A DNA stretch of 64,000 bases from contig JADNYJ010000001.1 in assembly GCA_015501075.1 (NCBI GenBank), forward strand, positions 1-64,000, read 5' to 3'. Below the pieces are notes generated by a model, which worked only from the letters and a program-made list of their open reading frames with translations, made no database searches and was not told the DNA's origin. The position numbers and the translations under genes are program-made. Source of the DNA: Gymnopilus junonius (lineage: Eukaryota; Basidiomycota; Agaricomycetes; Agaricales; Galerinaceae). This document shows positions 24,437 to 35,908 of the stretch, one piece after another (the stretch's first letter is position 1; the number at the start of each line of letters is the position of its first letter).

Positions 24437-24902
24437 TTATGATGGACCACCCCGCAGACACTTCTTTCCTTCAGTCATTACCTGAAGTATGCCGTCGTCC
24501 ACATGAAGGATACCTTCCAGACCCGACGGATCGAGGAGCCTGTGCTCGGTTCAAATGTCGGCGGAAAGATCTCAAAGCTGCATGATCAGCTCACCCACAT
24601 CTGGCTAACAAAAACCATTTATGACTTTCAACACTTCTTGATAACGTTAATCAACAATTACAGCAATATAATGAGATCATACTTGAACAGGCGAGGCTTT
24701 ATCAGGACCACCTATCGTCATGTATGGCCACAATGATGGAAATGACCTGTCTAGTTGTGCACCTCACAGTCATGTTATCATCTTCATTTCGGGCTTCATC
24801 CTCCTTGCCTCATTTCCTTGAGAAGCTCTCCACTCTTCCAAACACCGAGTTTTTGTTTTATGACCCTTCACCATCTCGTCCTCCAGAGAATGATGTCAAG
24901 TA
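24437..24902 (+). pseudogene. ORF of an unclassified dispersed repeat (coiled-coil protein tail)
   Basis: Several open blocks read as one decayed gene: MMDHPADTSFLQSLPE, then RRIEEPVLGSNVGGKISKLH, then after a probable frame slip near 24640 NQQLQQYNEIILEQARLYQD, MATMMEMTCLVVHLTVML and HFLEKLSTLPNTEFLFYDPS before a TAG at about 24900. The last block has a diverged second copy on the minus strand at about 56.5-56.75 kb (KKLPAFS...AEFLFYDPS). A protein segment shared by two copies, both among transposon debris, suggests a mobile-element ORF. No catalytic motif is visible. Confidence 0.45.
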
Positions 24903-25133
24903 GGGGACAGTTTTAATTTTCTCGGCTCTCTTTTCTTTTCTGCCCTTTCCTCTGTCCGCAACCTCCCACTTCCCCATAGTGTTGTGCCACTGGTGGTTTG
25001 CTTTAGCAGTTGGGGAGTGCTAGTCCGGCCAACATCCCCCTTGCAATACCATGTATCCGCTTATTTATCTGACTTTACCATCAAAGGCTGGCAAGGTAGT
25101 TTACTACCTGAGTTCTTATGTAATGTAGCCCTT
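24700..25133 (+). repeat. Dispersed repeat X, copy 1
   Basis: This stretch matches, in reverse orientation, the sequence at 55.60-56.76 kb. Shared blocks include CGAGTTTTTGTTTTATGACC, GTTGTGCCAC, GCAGTTGGGGAGTGCTAGTC and the terminal hairpin module with TACCTGAGTT. Divergence between copies is moderate, so both are old. The module at its 3' end (25086-25131) recurs at 25909-25956. Confidence 0.6.
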
Positions 25134-25480
25134 GCCTGCTTACTCCTGCCCTGTGATAAAAAGACGCCAACTGGCAGAACCTGCAATTCTCTTCCTAGCC
25201 CAATTCACACTACACCACAGCAACATTGCTCCTCTTAATGCCTCTGCCAGTGATGGATTGACAGCCACCTTTCTACCAGGCCTCAAATCAACCAAAGGAA
25301 CAGCATTGATCCCAACCATGGTGCCGATTTGGCTGCTGTGCACTCAAGGACACTCATCACATCATGCTAGACTGTCCTCACTTCGAACCACTAAGGAACA
25401 CTACCCATCTACCCTTGCCTCCACCTCATCACTACTCGATGCCTCAACCTCAACTTCGAACGCCCCCATCCGACAGGCTG
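25130..25480 (+). pseudogene. Decayed LINE-type reverse transcriptase C-terminus
   Basis: One frame reads CCALKDTHHIMLDCPHFEPL (from about 25.33 kb), a degenerate form of the C-terminal zinc-knuckle segment found after RNase H in fungal Tad-type non-LTR elements. IAPLNA just upstream resembles the preceding RNase H tail. No reverse transcriptase core remains. The reading frame is broken and the fragment is bounded by copies of the repeat X hairpin module. Confidence 0.4.
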
Positions 25481-25908
25481 TGATGGAACAGGCCGGAGGT
25501 CTCTTCCATGACACTGACACCACTCGATCATACTATTACCTCGGCATCATTCCCAAAATCAAACTGAAGGGCACTATACAGCCTACCGTACTCTTTGCCA
25601 TCAGACTGGCTGCGAGAATTTGGAGAGAAGTCAAAAAGCAACACCGTCGTCAAAAACCACAACAAAAGCCGCCGCGAAGATCGATTACCTTGCCTAGACA
25701 CCTATGATTTTCCATCTTCTTACCCTGGTCTTGATATTCCATTTTTCCAGCATGCGTTGACGCCCTCCTAGTTTATCTTTCTCTTTTCCCTTTATTTTTG
25801 TCTTTATCGTTTTCCTTTTCCCCCGTCTTCATTTTACCTTCATTTTACCTTCTATCTTTGTTTTCCATACATATTCATTTCGCTGTGTTGGTCCCATCCA
25901 CATGAAAA

Positions 25909-25956
25909 GCTGACGAGGTAATTATCTACCTGAATTACTTATGTAATATAGTCAGC
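25909..25956 (+). repeat. 48-bp hairpin module with GCTGAC...GTCAGC ends
   Basis: The sequence starts GCTGACGAGGTAATTATCTA and ends ATAGTCAGC, with an internal AGGTA/TACCT inverted pair. Related modules occur at 25086-25131 and, inverted, at 55600-55640. This copy ends 20 bp before the ATG of the next gene. Confidence 0.55.
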
Positions 25957-25976
25957 CAAAATTGATTCCAAATCCA

Positions 25977-27588
25977 ATGCCTGCGAAGTTACTACACCAG
26001 ATGCGCGCCATAAAAGGGCTTACGAGAGCTTTGAACGACAGCGGAAGGTTCAAGTACAAAGTAAGCGACACGTTGTGCTTTTGCATGACCTTTAATATAA
26101 TTCGGTTCCTCTCTTAGAATCCGGAATGTGTCGTTGACTTTGCAGTAATCGGGGGAGGTAAAAGCAAACCAGTGTTTTTTGATTGACCAAATGACGAGGC
26201 CATCTTGCCAGGTGTCGTAGGTCTCGCGGTAGCTCAACGTTTGTGTCAGCGCTTCCCGTCCAAATCCACTTATCTTTTGGAAAGGCACGCCCGTGCGGGG
26301 GAAGAAACAAGGTGGGCCTAGAAGATGTATCCCAAGTGATGAACAAAATCTATATGAACGGTTCTCCAGTTCGCGTAATTCCGAAGTTGTTCATTCAGGT
26401 AGAGTTCTCCTTTTGTCGGTTGTTGTCGCTATTCAACTGATTGTCGTTCCCAGGACTCTATTACCCTCCTGAGTCACTGAAGACGAGCTTGTGCCTCCGA
26501 GGGCGCGATTTGTTGTACGAACGCTGCGAGAAATATCACATTCCATTTAAACAAACAGGAAAGCTCGTGGTAGCCACAGAGGACCAGCGTTCCTATGTCG
26601 AGGGACTCCATGCTAAGTCACTCAAGCTTAAATGGCCGCCCCATTCTCCTAAGTCTTCCCAGACAGATCCTGTACTTTTGACCAAGCTGCTTTCCAAACG
26701 GGAAATACGAGAATTGGAACCGGACCTGTCCGAAAATATTGTCGCTGCACTATGGTCTCCCAAGACCGGAATCATCGATTCTCATTCTTTAATGGAGAGC
26801 TTAGAAAAGGATATACTAGATTCCGAGGGAGGGGAGCTCGTCTTTGCCACAGACGCCGTGAGGGTTGACCGGTACCAAAAGTCCCGGAGCGCAGCAGGTG
26901 CACCAGATATCGAAACCAATGAAGAAGGATGGGTGGTACAAGCCGTTTCCCAGGGGAAGGAGGTTATGCCATACTTGCGCGCCACCTCATCAATGCTTCA
27001 GGTCTTTCGAGTGTTATGTTCCTCAACTCTTTCCTTCCAACAGAAAATCGAATACCCATGTTCTATGCCCGAGGTTCTTACGCTTCCTATCACGGTCCTG
27101 GGGTTTCAAATGTATCTCATCTCATATATCCTTGCCCGCAAACGGGGCCAAATGCTCACGCATTTGAATCGCTCGGTACACACTTGACATTGGATCTACA
27201 GGGCAAGATTCGTTTCGGTCCTGACATTGAATGGATCGATCCCCCAGAGTCAAACATAACGGGAACTGAAAAAGATGCAGAATTTTGGACGAGGAATCTA
27301 ATACCTGACGACTCAAGGCTTCCTGATATCTACCAAGCTGTCACGAGCTATTTGCCTGGAGTGGCTTTGGAAGGCTTGCAACCCGACTATGTTGGGATCC
27401 GGCCGAAACTTATCCCCCCTGGAGGAGGATTCCAAGATTTTGTGATCAAAGCGGACTACCCAAGTGTAGATGCGCAACGCAACCACAGTAACGCAATGAT
27501 TAGTTTACTCGGAATAGAGTCTCCAGGGTTGACATCGAGTCTTGCAATAGCCGAGATGGTTGTTGAAGATGTATTGCACAATACATAG
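25977..27588 (+). CDS. L2HGDH: FAD-dependent oxidoreductase, L-2-hydroxyglutarate dehydrogenase type
   Basis: Exons 25977-26060, 26119-26158, 26212-26311, 26370-26398 (29 nt) and 26454-27588. With one added base the length is 463 codons. The Rossmann motif is VDFAVIGGGVVGLAVAQRL, followed by YLLERHARAGEETSSRNSEV and the HSGLYYP signature typical of the DAO/L2HGDH family. Later parts include LLSKREIRELEPDLSENIVA, TGIIDSHSLMESLEKDI, ILARHLINASGLSS, IEWIDP and the C-terminal IESPGLTSSLAIAEMV. The enzyme oxidises L-2-hydroxyglutarate to 2-oxoglutarate, usually in mitochondria. The N-terminal 28 residues are basic. A missing G in a G-run near 26955 breaks the frame. Transposon debris abuts the start codon. 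Confidence 0.85.
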
Positions 27589-27645
27589 AAGTAGGAATGT
27601 AAAATAAAGCCATATCTCGAGGTGACTTAGAGAAATACACAAGAA

Positions 27646-28273
27646 TTAGGCACGAAGGGTCACTTTGGGTTCCCATTCCTTGTACTTTGGGACGACCGTA
27701 TTGTAAGGCTTGTAAGCTCCTCTGGTGCCAGTCAAGTTTTCAACGTAGGGCTGGGGTAAATATGTCAGCTTGGAATGCCTAACATATGGTGTATGTCTTA
27801 CCGCCTTCCAGGGAGGAGAAGATGCTGCATGACTGAGTCTTGATTGGGAGGGTCTTTCCGGATATGCGATATCCAGGAATGCCATTCAGGAGGTACTTGT
27901 GATGCATTGTATTCGTGCTGAATTAAGAGCAATTAGTCTGGAAGAATTTGTAACTAGAGGCAATCCATACTTGAGCAAGATCGACCCATCGGTGGCGACC
28001 TGCACAAATTCAACACATCAGAGAACGTAACAAATGGAATGGTAAATACTAACCCGGAATCTCCTCTTCTGCATTTCTGTTCTCGAAATACCTGTTTCCG
28101 AACCTATAAAGAAGGTTCGCTCAGGACCGTGATTACTCGGAAGTCATAAGGACATACTGGTCTTTCCCAACGTAAGTACCCCATTTCGCGTCACCAATGT
28201 ACTGCATTTGTCTCCACCATTCTCTCAATCCTGCGCGGCGTATATGGCGAATGGTTCGCGCTAGTGAAACCAT
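27646..28273 (-). CDS. NDUFA12: Complex I accessory subunit NDUFA12 (B17.2), frame-broken
   Basis: Five small exons (28273-28158, 28103-28054, 27999-27971, 27917-27802, 27750-27646) total 416 nt, one short of 139 codons. The product reads MVSLARTIRHIRRAGLREWW, GDAKWGTYVGKDQFGNRYFE, GRHRWVDLAQ, PPEWHSWISHIRKDPPNQDS and APYVENLTGTRGAYKPYN. That is the NDUFA12 pattern, including the WGT.VG.D..GN.Y core. The subunit sits on the matrix arm of NADH:ubiquinone oxidoreductase. One base is missing at about 27820 between QHL and PPWKAP. The gene is convergent with the dehydrogenase, with 57 bp between the stops. Confidence 0.88.
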
Positions 28274-29883
28274 GATGATATGACGAGCTCCAGTGGTGAA
28301 CGAAATTGTGGTAAGGGATCGCGGCGCTATTTGGCTGTGCTTATTTCGGAGGCTTCAGGGCTGCCACCAAGTCGCGTCCGAAAGTCATCTCTACTGTACT
28401 CTTACGTATGAAACTGACTAGACCCATTTCTCAACTCCTGGCTATGCTATTGGGATCTCGGAGTACAGAAGTGGTTTGTTATTTGGTCCTCACCTGATAT
28501 TGTTATGATTTCGTTCGAGGCTGGCTTGTTATTCAGGCCTAGATGATATAACTGTCTCAACTTTTGTTCTCAATGCCTTGAACGTTTCATACAAACCTGG
28601 ATGCTCCTTCAAAAGTCCGGCACGATGAACCCTTTTTTGGACTACATATCGTTAATTTGCAAGTATCTCCGCGACTTGTTTCTCATCTTTGTGGGCTCGG
28701 CTTTGCTTGTCATCTCTGGTGCGCGCGGAAAAGTCTAGTAAATATGTATACCCTACTCTTGCTCAGCTAAGACGCTCAAGCCTAATTAAGGTCAGCTACT
28801 TTCATTGTCTCGTCAGCTTTGCCCCGTAATTTAAACATCCCCTTCAGATGCCACAGAGTCAGACCATCAAGACCCTTTCCTCTTGTGGGATGAGATTCAT
28901 GAGAACTAGATCAGTTTCTCGTGGTAAGCTGCAATCCTTTGTGCGGTTTCAAGGACCCCCCGTTAACGATTATGAAAAGGCGTAGTTGAATTTTTCTAAC
29001 TTGTCTCGATTGGAACATTAAAGCCATTTTGAACCTTGACCAATTGAAAATTCGAAGCAAGAAAACGATTCAAACGTTGGTTAAGAATCGCCCTCTGGAA
29101 ATTGGAAGACAAGGTAATATATCATCCAATTTCTCGGCACATCACTGACGCCCTCTGATAGGGCTACAAATCAGGATAATGAGAGCCCAGTTCTCTCGTG
29201 CTATTGTTAGTTCCCGTTGGTGCCGCGCAAATAGTTGAACATGCAATGTTAGATATAAGGTATCGTCTCGCTGAGTTCTTCACACTTATCATTGTTTTGA
29301 TGTAATACTGTTCCTCCAGTTTGTCTGGTAGTTTTTTTCCCTTGTTGAAGCGTTCATGTACCCTGTCATTTTTATTATGCAGCTCAGGACTTCACCGTTG
29401 GTTGATGCGACCAAATCGCGAATGTCATGATATTTTCTGATTCACGATAAAATGGTAAGGCAGGATACTCTTCGAAGACGCGTCCCAAAATGTGTACAAC
29501 GAAATCCATTGATATTACCTTGAATGCGCCTATTTTCCCTCGATTAACGTTGTCAATGTCAATTTCACTCTCTCCATAGTAACAACTTCATCGGTCAACG
29601 TGGGGCATGGACTTGATGGCAACATGAATTACGACCGTGGGCACAACTTGGGCTTGAAAGGGAAAAGCCAGTTACGTGACATATCAAGGATCGAGGTGAC
29701 GAGGTCAAAGGATTGTGACTCTCGTTGAATAACGGAGGTATACTGACAGTGTGAATATCATCTTTATTCGTTCCCTCTGCTCTGGCAGCGCGAGTTGGAG
29801 AGTTGAAGCGGGCTTCACGTCCGTTACGTTCTATTGGGGCAGCCTCTTTGAAATTCTCTCTTCCACAAGCTACTGTCCACTTG
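28274..29883. other. 1.6-kb intergenic region without a supported gene
   Basis: No open frame, domain or splice pattern stands out on either strand. The NDUFA12 promoter lies at its left end and that of the seven-TM gene at its right end. The sequence is of ordinary composition, and I see no repeat shared with the transposon region at 55-64 kb. Confidence 0.4.
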
Positions 29884-31517
29884 ATGTCTACAGTGGCTCC
29901 AACGGGTAAGTGTAGTATTTTCCTCGAGCCATGACACCCTCCTGAATTTTGTGGCAGACGATGATCTCCCAGTGAACATTGTGCGAGGGACCCATGGCCA
30001 ATTGATATTTTTTCTGGTCCTCAACATGTGGCCATCGCACCTTGGCCTTCCTATATTGCTTAGTATTGTTTTCTTTTCGAAGAGGGTCAATCGACACCCG
30101 ACTTTTGTGAATTTATGTGTGGCGTTTATCATCGTTGGGTTGTAAGTGTTTTGTTTAATCATGAGGTTTGCCTGACCTTGCCGACAACATTCAAGTTCGT
30201 CAAGCTTACTGTGAGTACACCTGAGTACACCTCCCTGTATCTCCACTCAGCTAAAGCACTGGCATTGCACGTAAGGGTGTATGCTGGTCGAACAGTAGGG
30301 CCGGAACCGTCAACAATGCTTTGTTTGCTTCAAGCTTCCCTTCTGTATGGGATGCCTGCTCTGTAAGCCCTGTCGATCATCGCAACCTTTTACTATCTGA
30401 GTATCGTCCAGGACATCTACGGCGGCATTCATGCTAGTCTTACAGGTAAAGTAATGAAGCATGGGCAATGTGTTTTCCAACGATAGGAACTTCTTGTCTG
30501 CAGATGTTCTTTACAACGAGGGCAGCTTTTTTTGGCGAGGAATACCAGGACAGTGATCACATTATCAGAACTTGGATAGTATGTTAACTCCATCTTAATT
30601 CTTGCAACAAAATCAACATTTTTCTTTAGATGCTGACTCTGCCATTTGTGACCTTCTTTGTTTGCGTCGTAGCGACTGCAACAGTGCGTGGATATGCATC
30701 CTGCACTTGATGCTGTCGACATATGACATTGTTTACTATCTCATACATATCCTAGGTCGGTGCAACGAGCCCTCTTCGCGTTTCGCGAAATCGTCGTTTC
30801 TTCTACTGCTCCTTGCAATCATCACCTTTGTAATTCACCTCCCCTAGTGATGTTGCAATCTCGCTCATGATGGATTTAGAACCGATTCTTTGAGCGTCTT
30901 CTCAGCCATTATTCTTTTCTCAACGTTCATTTTCATCAGTGAGTATTTGGATCCTGGAGCTTAAGTACGTTTCGACCTAATTATATATAGCTTGGACTGC
31001 AGTGCTTATTTATAAACGCTTAATGGTCACCAAGGATGCCCTACCTAAATGGACTATGGATCTCAGTCTACCGCTTCGTATCATAGCTTTCGGGTTGTAC
31101 ACCATCACTGCCATGAGGTTAGTAACTTACTCGACTTCAATTATATTTCCAAATAACTGTTGTAGTTTGAGCCTTTTATCCATCAATTCACCTTCGAGCC
31201 CTGTCCCCGACCTTGTTATAGCTCTAGGTGCGCTACTCGCGTGCATGTTTTAGTCAAAGGTTTTCAGCTGAATTTCTCAATAGCTGCTACGATGGTTATT
31301 ATGATTTTCGGGACACAAAGGGTGAGAGGGAATGTGGGATCCCGAGAATATTTAGTAAATTTTTTTATTTCAGGACATCATATGCACTCTTTGCTTCTGG
31401 AGGCGACCACCACCTCCTGAGGTGCCAGAGGAATTGCATGTGGATTTGAGGCAAGCATTTGATCTTGAAGCAAAGCGCTCCGGGTCAGATATTATTGGAC
31501 CTCCCAAAGCATTTTAG
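29884..31517 (+). CDS. Seven-transmembrane receptor-like protein (agaricomycete family)
   Basis: At least ten exons. Start MSTVAPT, then DDDLPVNIVRGTHGQLIFFL, TM segments in SHLGLPILLSIVFFSKRV and FVNLCVAFIIVG, and the loop VYAGRTVGPEPSTMLCLLQA. TAAFMLVLQMFFTTRAAFFG, MLTLPFVTFFVCVVATA, FSAIILFSTFIFI, AVLIYKR, IIAFGLYTITAM and ATMVIMIFGTQR follow. The C-terminal tail ends RSGSDIIGPPKAF at 31517. Seven hydrophobic segments and short loops suggest a GPCR-like fold. It lacks the STE2/STE3 pheromone-receptor signatures I know, so the ligand and even receptor function are inferred. The junction between exons 2 and 3 (near 30140-30240) could not be resolved. Confidence 0.6.
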
Positions 31518-31732
31518 CTTGCTCTATCTGTTGTAGCCATATTTTTGTATTTTTTATATAAGTTGAAATTTTAACATATAAGTGTAACTTGAGTTATAAC
31601 AATTTGGAAGAGCGAGAGACTCGACTTTGCGGAGTTTGAATTATCACACGGACGCCCCAGACAATTAAACGAAAATAGAATCACAAATTTCTGACCATTC
31701 CGTTCTGCGAAGTCGCGTTTATTCGTAAAGAC

Positions 31733-32579
31733 ATGGCTGTAAGTGGTCACAAGAACTTGAACTTTCTCCTTTCTTACAAGTTTCCAGAGCCGTTGCACTG
31801 CTGTTCTGCGAGCGGTTTCGCGGCCATCATTATCCATTCGGTATTCTTCCTCTCTTTTCCGTTGCAAGTCGCGTTCTGACGGGTCCCCCCGGTGTAGTCC
31901 CTCGAGAGTAGCCAGTTCTGCGCGATGGCTGGCCACGGCTGCCGAGTCAAAACCTTCCAAACCTTCTCCTCCCCCTCCAACGCAAGCTTCAAGTGACCCA
32001 GCAATTGCTCGCATTGTAGATGACATTTCAAGTTTAACGCTCTTGCAGGCGTCCGACTTAGTTGCCCAGCTAAAGGTTCGTTCGGGAGAACCGATATCCA
32101 GAAAAAACAGCGTAGGCTTACTAGATGAATCCTTACAGACTCGACTAAATATCCAAGAAGTTGCCATGCCCGCTCCTTCCGCTGCCCCAGTTGCTGCTGC
32201 TGCCGCTGCTCCAGCCGCGGACGAACCAGCTGCTGTTCGTCCTCTTCCAGTCGTACACTTACATCTTGCTGATTTTTGTCATAGGAGAAGCCCAAGGAAA
32301 AGACCGTCTTCAACCTCAAGCTCGAATCCTTCGATGCTGGTTCGAAACCAAAGGTCATCCGGGAGGTGAAGGCGCTAGTACCAAATCTGACATTGATGGA
32401 TGTACGCTCTTTTTTTCTCCCCCTCTTTTCCCCCTGAACCTTTCTCTTAAAACTCTCGCTTTCATTAGGCCAAGAAACTTGTTGAGTCAGTACCAAAAGT
32501 ACTGAAGGAGAACATCTCGAAGGAGGAAGCTGAGAAGCTGCAAAAGGCCTTCGAGAGCATCGGGCGGTCATCAAACTAG
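31733..32579 (+). CDS. MRPL12: Mitochondrial ribosomal protein bL12m
   Basis: Exons 31733-31738 (6 nt, MA), 31788-32075, 32139-32234, 32285-32401 and 32469-32579 give 205 residues with intact phase. The presequence is Arg/Ser-rich (SRCTAVLRAVSRPSLSIRYS). The N-terminal dimerisation part reads IARIVDDISSLTLLQASDLV, then a flexible Ala/Pro hinge (APSAAPVAAAAAAPAA). The C-terminal domain has KTVFNLKLESFDAGSKPKVI, REVKALVPNLTL and AKKLVESVPKVLKENISKEE, the L7/L12 elongation-factor contact face. The protein forms the mitoribosome stalk. The first exon was chosen because ATGGCT|GTAAGT followed by tttccag|agc alone gives an in-frame presequence. Confidence 0.93.
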
Positions 32580-32758
32580 AGTAGTACATATCTTCATAAG
32601 TATTTAATGCAGTCCGCATGGTTTACGGAACAAAATAGTAATTGAAAGACTATCTTTCAACTACAGCGGCATCCAGGCTGATAGGTGATGGATACAAAAA
32701 ATTGGCAAAATAAAAGAGAGAAAAGTATGCTAATGACGATGCAAAAGAATGGCGACGC

Positions 32759-35700
32759 TTAATCCTCAGAGAGGTAGCGGTATTCAAAACGGAAATCGCT
32801 CTTCTTCCGTTGACACCACGACCCTTCCCAGTCAAAGTAGACATAAACTCCTTGTTCGTATTCTTCTGTGATAGCCTGAGGTTCTGAGTGACGCTGGAAC
32901 CAGGTTAAATACTTCACATGGAAACGCCAGGATTGACGCTTTAATTCCTTGGCAGCCAGATACCTGCTCTAATCAGAAAAGGAGTCCTATAGGATGTCAG
33001 AGAATACGCACTGTTGGTATGTACCAGGGAGATAGTAAAAAATCCAAAATAATGTTTCTACGTCCAGCTGTTGGAAGATACCGGGCGTCTGAAGCAGAGG
33101 GTGGGGTGTTTGAGGGTAGTATGGCGCAGTCTGGAAAGGGTTGCGAGGCACATAGTACTTGGGTCTGGAGACACGACATGAGCGACAGAGAAGTTTGCTT
33201 CGGAATTAAACTTACTTCTCAGTGTCCTGTGGTTGCGGTACACTTAAATGACTGCCTTCCAACATCTTGTGCACTTGATCGAGATTATGAGCACGCAACG
33301 CTGTAATTGGACAGCAACACATCAATCACCAGGAACGGGAAGCATAAATAGGAATATCACCTTTCTGCTTGACATTCTCGAATGACACAACCAAATCCGA
33401 TAGAGAGCCGGGGAAAGCAGCGGGAACGTTAGGACGATGTTGAGGTACTGACTGAGATGTCGATGAGGGACGAGTTCCAATACTTTGTTGCCCTTGTGCT
33501 GACACTGCCCCAGCAGCTGCCTGCTGTTGTTCCGCTTGCGGTACTTTGACGCCAGGAGGGAACATGGGAGCTTGGGTTGGAGGTGTGGCAGGTCGAGGGG
33601 ATTTAGGTTTCTGCGTAAATTGCTGCAGCTGTTGTGGTAATGGTGAGGGCACTGATGCGGCAGGCGTTTGTGATTGCAAGGCTTGTGGTCCATTTTGTAC
33701 CAGAGGCTGAGGCGGTTGTGACGCTTCCGGAGCCATTGTCTGCGGTAAAATCAAGGAAATTACATATTTGAAAAGGGACAAAAGACAAAAAAGGCATACT
33801 GTTGCACTTGGCGGCTCACCAGGAACTAGAGGCGACGATATCGAATCTATTGAAAAGTCAGTGGCAAGTCTTTAGCAGCACATATTTTCACCAACCCTTT
33901 CGTGGCGCTGTTTCGTGGCGAGGTGATTGGGGGGTAGGCTTTCCTGCAGAAACAGCTTCCGACAAAGCAGGGGATTCTTGCCCAGAGTAGAACGAACCGT
34001 CGGGTTGCTGTGATGCCGATGCAGCTGACGACAACATAGGGCTCGTTACTGAAAGTTGCGTAAGGCTCGGCGATGAAGTAGCGGCGCTCTGTTGTTCTTG
34101 GGTAATACTGGAGGTATTGAGGGAGCTGTCAAAGGAGGAGGCTGAGGATGCGAAGAGGCAACCGCGGCGGGTGTATTTGGCGTTGAAGCAGTTGCCAGTG
34201 ACGAGGAAGGGGCTGAAGGGGCGGAAACTGCTGCTGCTGCAGCTGCTGCGTATCGTATCGGCGGAAGGACGGCAGGGGCTGCGGGTCGCGGCGCCTGTTG
34301 TTGTTGTTGTTGCTGTTGTTGTTGTAAACTCGACTTGAGGATGGTGGACATGGGTTGTTGTGCAAATGTCAGATTTGGAGGAGGTTTGGCTGCGAGTAAG
34401 TCAAATTTAGAGTTGACCAATGGAGTTCCAGAAAAGACATACTATCCACTGATTGCTCTGGAGTAATTAATTAGTAAATTGAGAGAGGAGACGAGATAGA
34501 CGCCCACGTACTCCGCAGGTTTATAGATGCCGAAGCCTTCTTCAATATTGGACTGTCATCTCGTTTGCTGCTTGTTACGCTCTCCTCATCATGTTTCTTA
34601 GCGGTCGTGGAGGAGCATCTACAAGTCATTAGAAACAAATTTCATATCCGGGCAAAAACACACACACCTTCACTGATTTCACCTGACGACTCGCTATCGT
34701 CGTCGTCAGCAGCAAGACCGAATTTCTCTTCCTCCTCATCAAGATTTAATTCATCGTATATGCCCTCATCTTCATCAAAGTCTTCGTTCTGCTCGAGATG
34801 ATTCAGAAACTGTTCCCTGCGATAACGAGAATTAGGTGTACGAACCATATTGCTTTCCACAAAGAAGCCAACGTCTCTCTCAAGTCCTTCATTTTGTCCA
34901 GAGGCAGAGAACCATTATTGAGCATCCTTAGAACAATTTCCAACCGACCTATATGCCATTTCCGTCGTTCATTAAGTTGTTCTAGCTCCTCCTGGCGCCC
35001 GGCGTTCTGACCACCCTTATTCCGCTTCTTTCCAGCGCCTTGGATGGCCTCCACCTCTGCTTCTGTCTGTTCCACTTGCATTTGCAGCTCTTCCACCTGA
35101 TGATTCACCCATTGAATCGCTTCCTCCTTCTCCTGCTCTTTCGGATCGAGTTTGGCGGCTTGTATCAGACCTTCTTTAGAAAAGGCCTTGGTCTTCATCT
35201 CTTTCTCGCAAGCCTTGAATTTCTCCATTTGCTGTTCATTGTGGCCATATAGATTAGAAAAAATCCAAGCGAAAGGATGGAGGACAAGATTGGGCACAAC
35301 ACGCAGCATAAACATAGAAAATTGAAAAAGATGACATGCAAGTCAGAAACCTCATGTCGAAAAAAATTACAACACGAGGCAGCCAGGACATGACGTGCAT
35401 TTGTGCGCAACGCGGCGTAGGCATAATATGTAAAAACACAGGAGAAGCTCACCGTTTCAATGAGCCTTCTGTTCTCCAACAGGGCCGACTTGTCCTTGAT
35501 GTCATTACTGGCCACCCAAGTCTTGATTTGGTCGCGCAATCGCTGCAGCTTCTTGATCTGTGTTTTCAAATCTAGCTCAGATTTCTCTTTCTGGGTTTGG
35601 TTGGTGGACGACTGCATCTTGCCGTATATGCTCTCGAAGAGCTCGACGCCCTCGGAGACCCTTTTGAGGGTGCGGTCAATTTCGGCTGACAATACAGGGC

Positions 35701-35764
35701 ATTGAGATGGGAGACAACTGTGCTATGGATATGGACACTGACTCTGTAATTTTCTTGCGGCCAT
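32759..35764 (-). CDS. NOT3: CCR4-NOT complex subunit NOT3 (CNOT3), frame-broken
   Basis: Start MAARKLQ in a 22-nt exon (35764-35743), then [20 protein letters not shown] and [11 protein letters not shown] in 35685-35453. Exon 3 (from 35231) adds [20 protein letters not shown], coiled coil [20 protein letters not shown], and [20 protein letters not shown]. This is the Not3 N-terminal domain. A long low-complexity linker has polyQ, poly-Ala and Pro/Gln runs (33.3-34.4 kb). The C-terminus is the NOT box: [40 protein letters not shown], and [12 protein letters not shown] to YRYLSED. The complex shortens mRNA poly(A) tails. Frame slips occur near 34875, 34602 and probably 34120, so linker translations are unreliable. 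Confidence 0.9.
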
Positions 35765-35849
35765 GGGTGGATGACAGAGGAGGAGTGTTTGTTTACTAAT
35801 GGGTCCGACCTTACATAATAGAGAATGATCACCATGGTAGCATTAGGGT

Positions 35850-35855
35850 CACGTG
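35850..35855. promoter_or_regulatory. CACGTG core between NOT3 and BEM1
   Basis: CACGTG (context GGTCACGTGTG) lies in the 144-bp divergent intergenic region, 86 bp before the NOT3 start and 54 bp before the BEM1 start. It could serve either gene. Binding is inferred only. Confidence 0.35.
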
Positions 35856-35908
35856 TGCGATAAGTAGGACTATTGATAGAAATTGGCAGTCAGTTGTGCT
35901 CTGCAGCC

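Noticed and set aside
34803..34830. Possible 29-nt intron in NOT3 (gttcgt...cgcag)
   Set aside because: Too short for splicing here, and the sequence reads through in frame into the conserved acidic segment.
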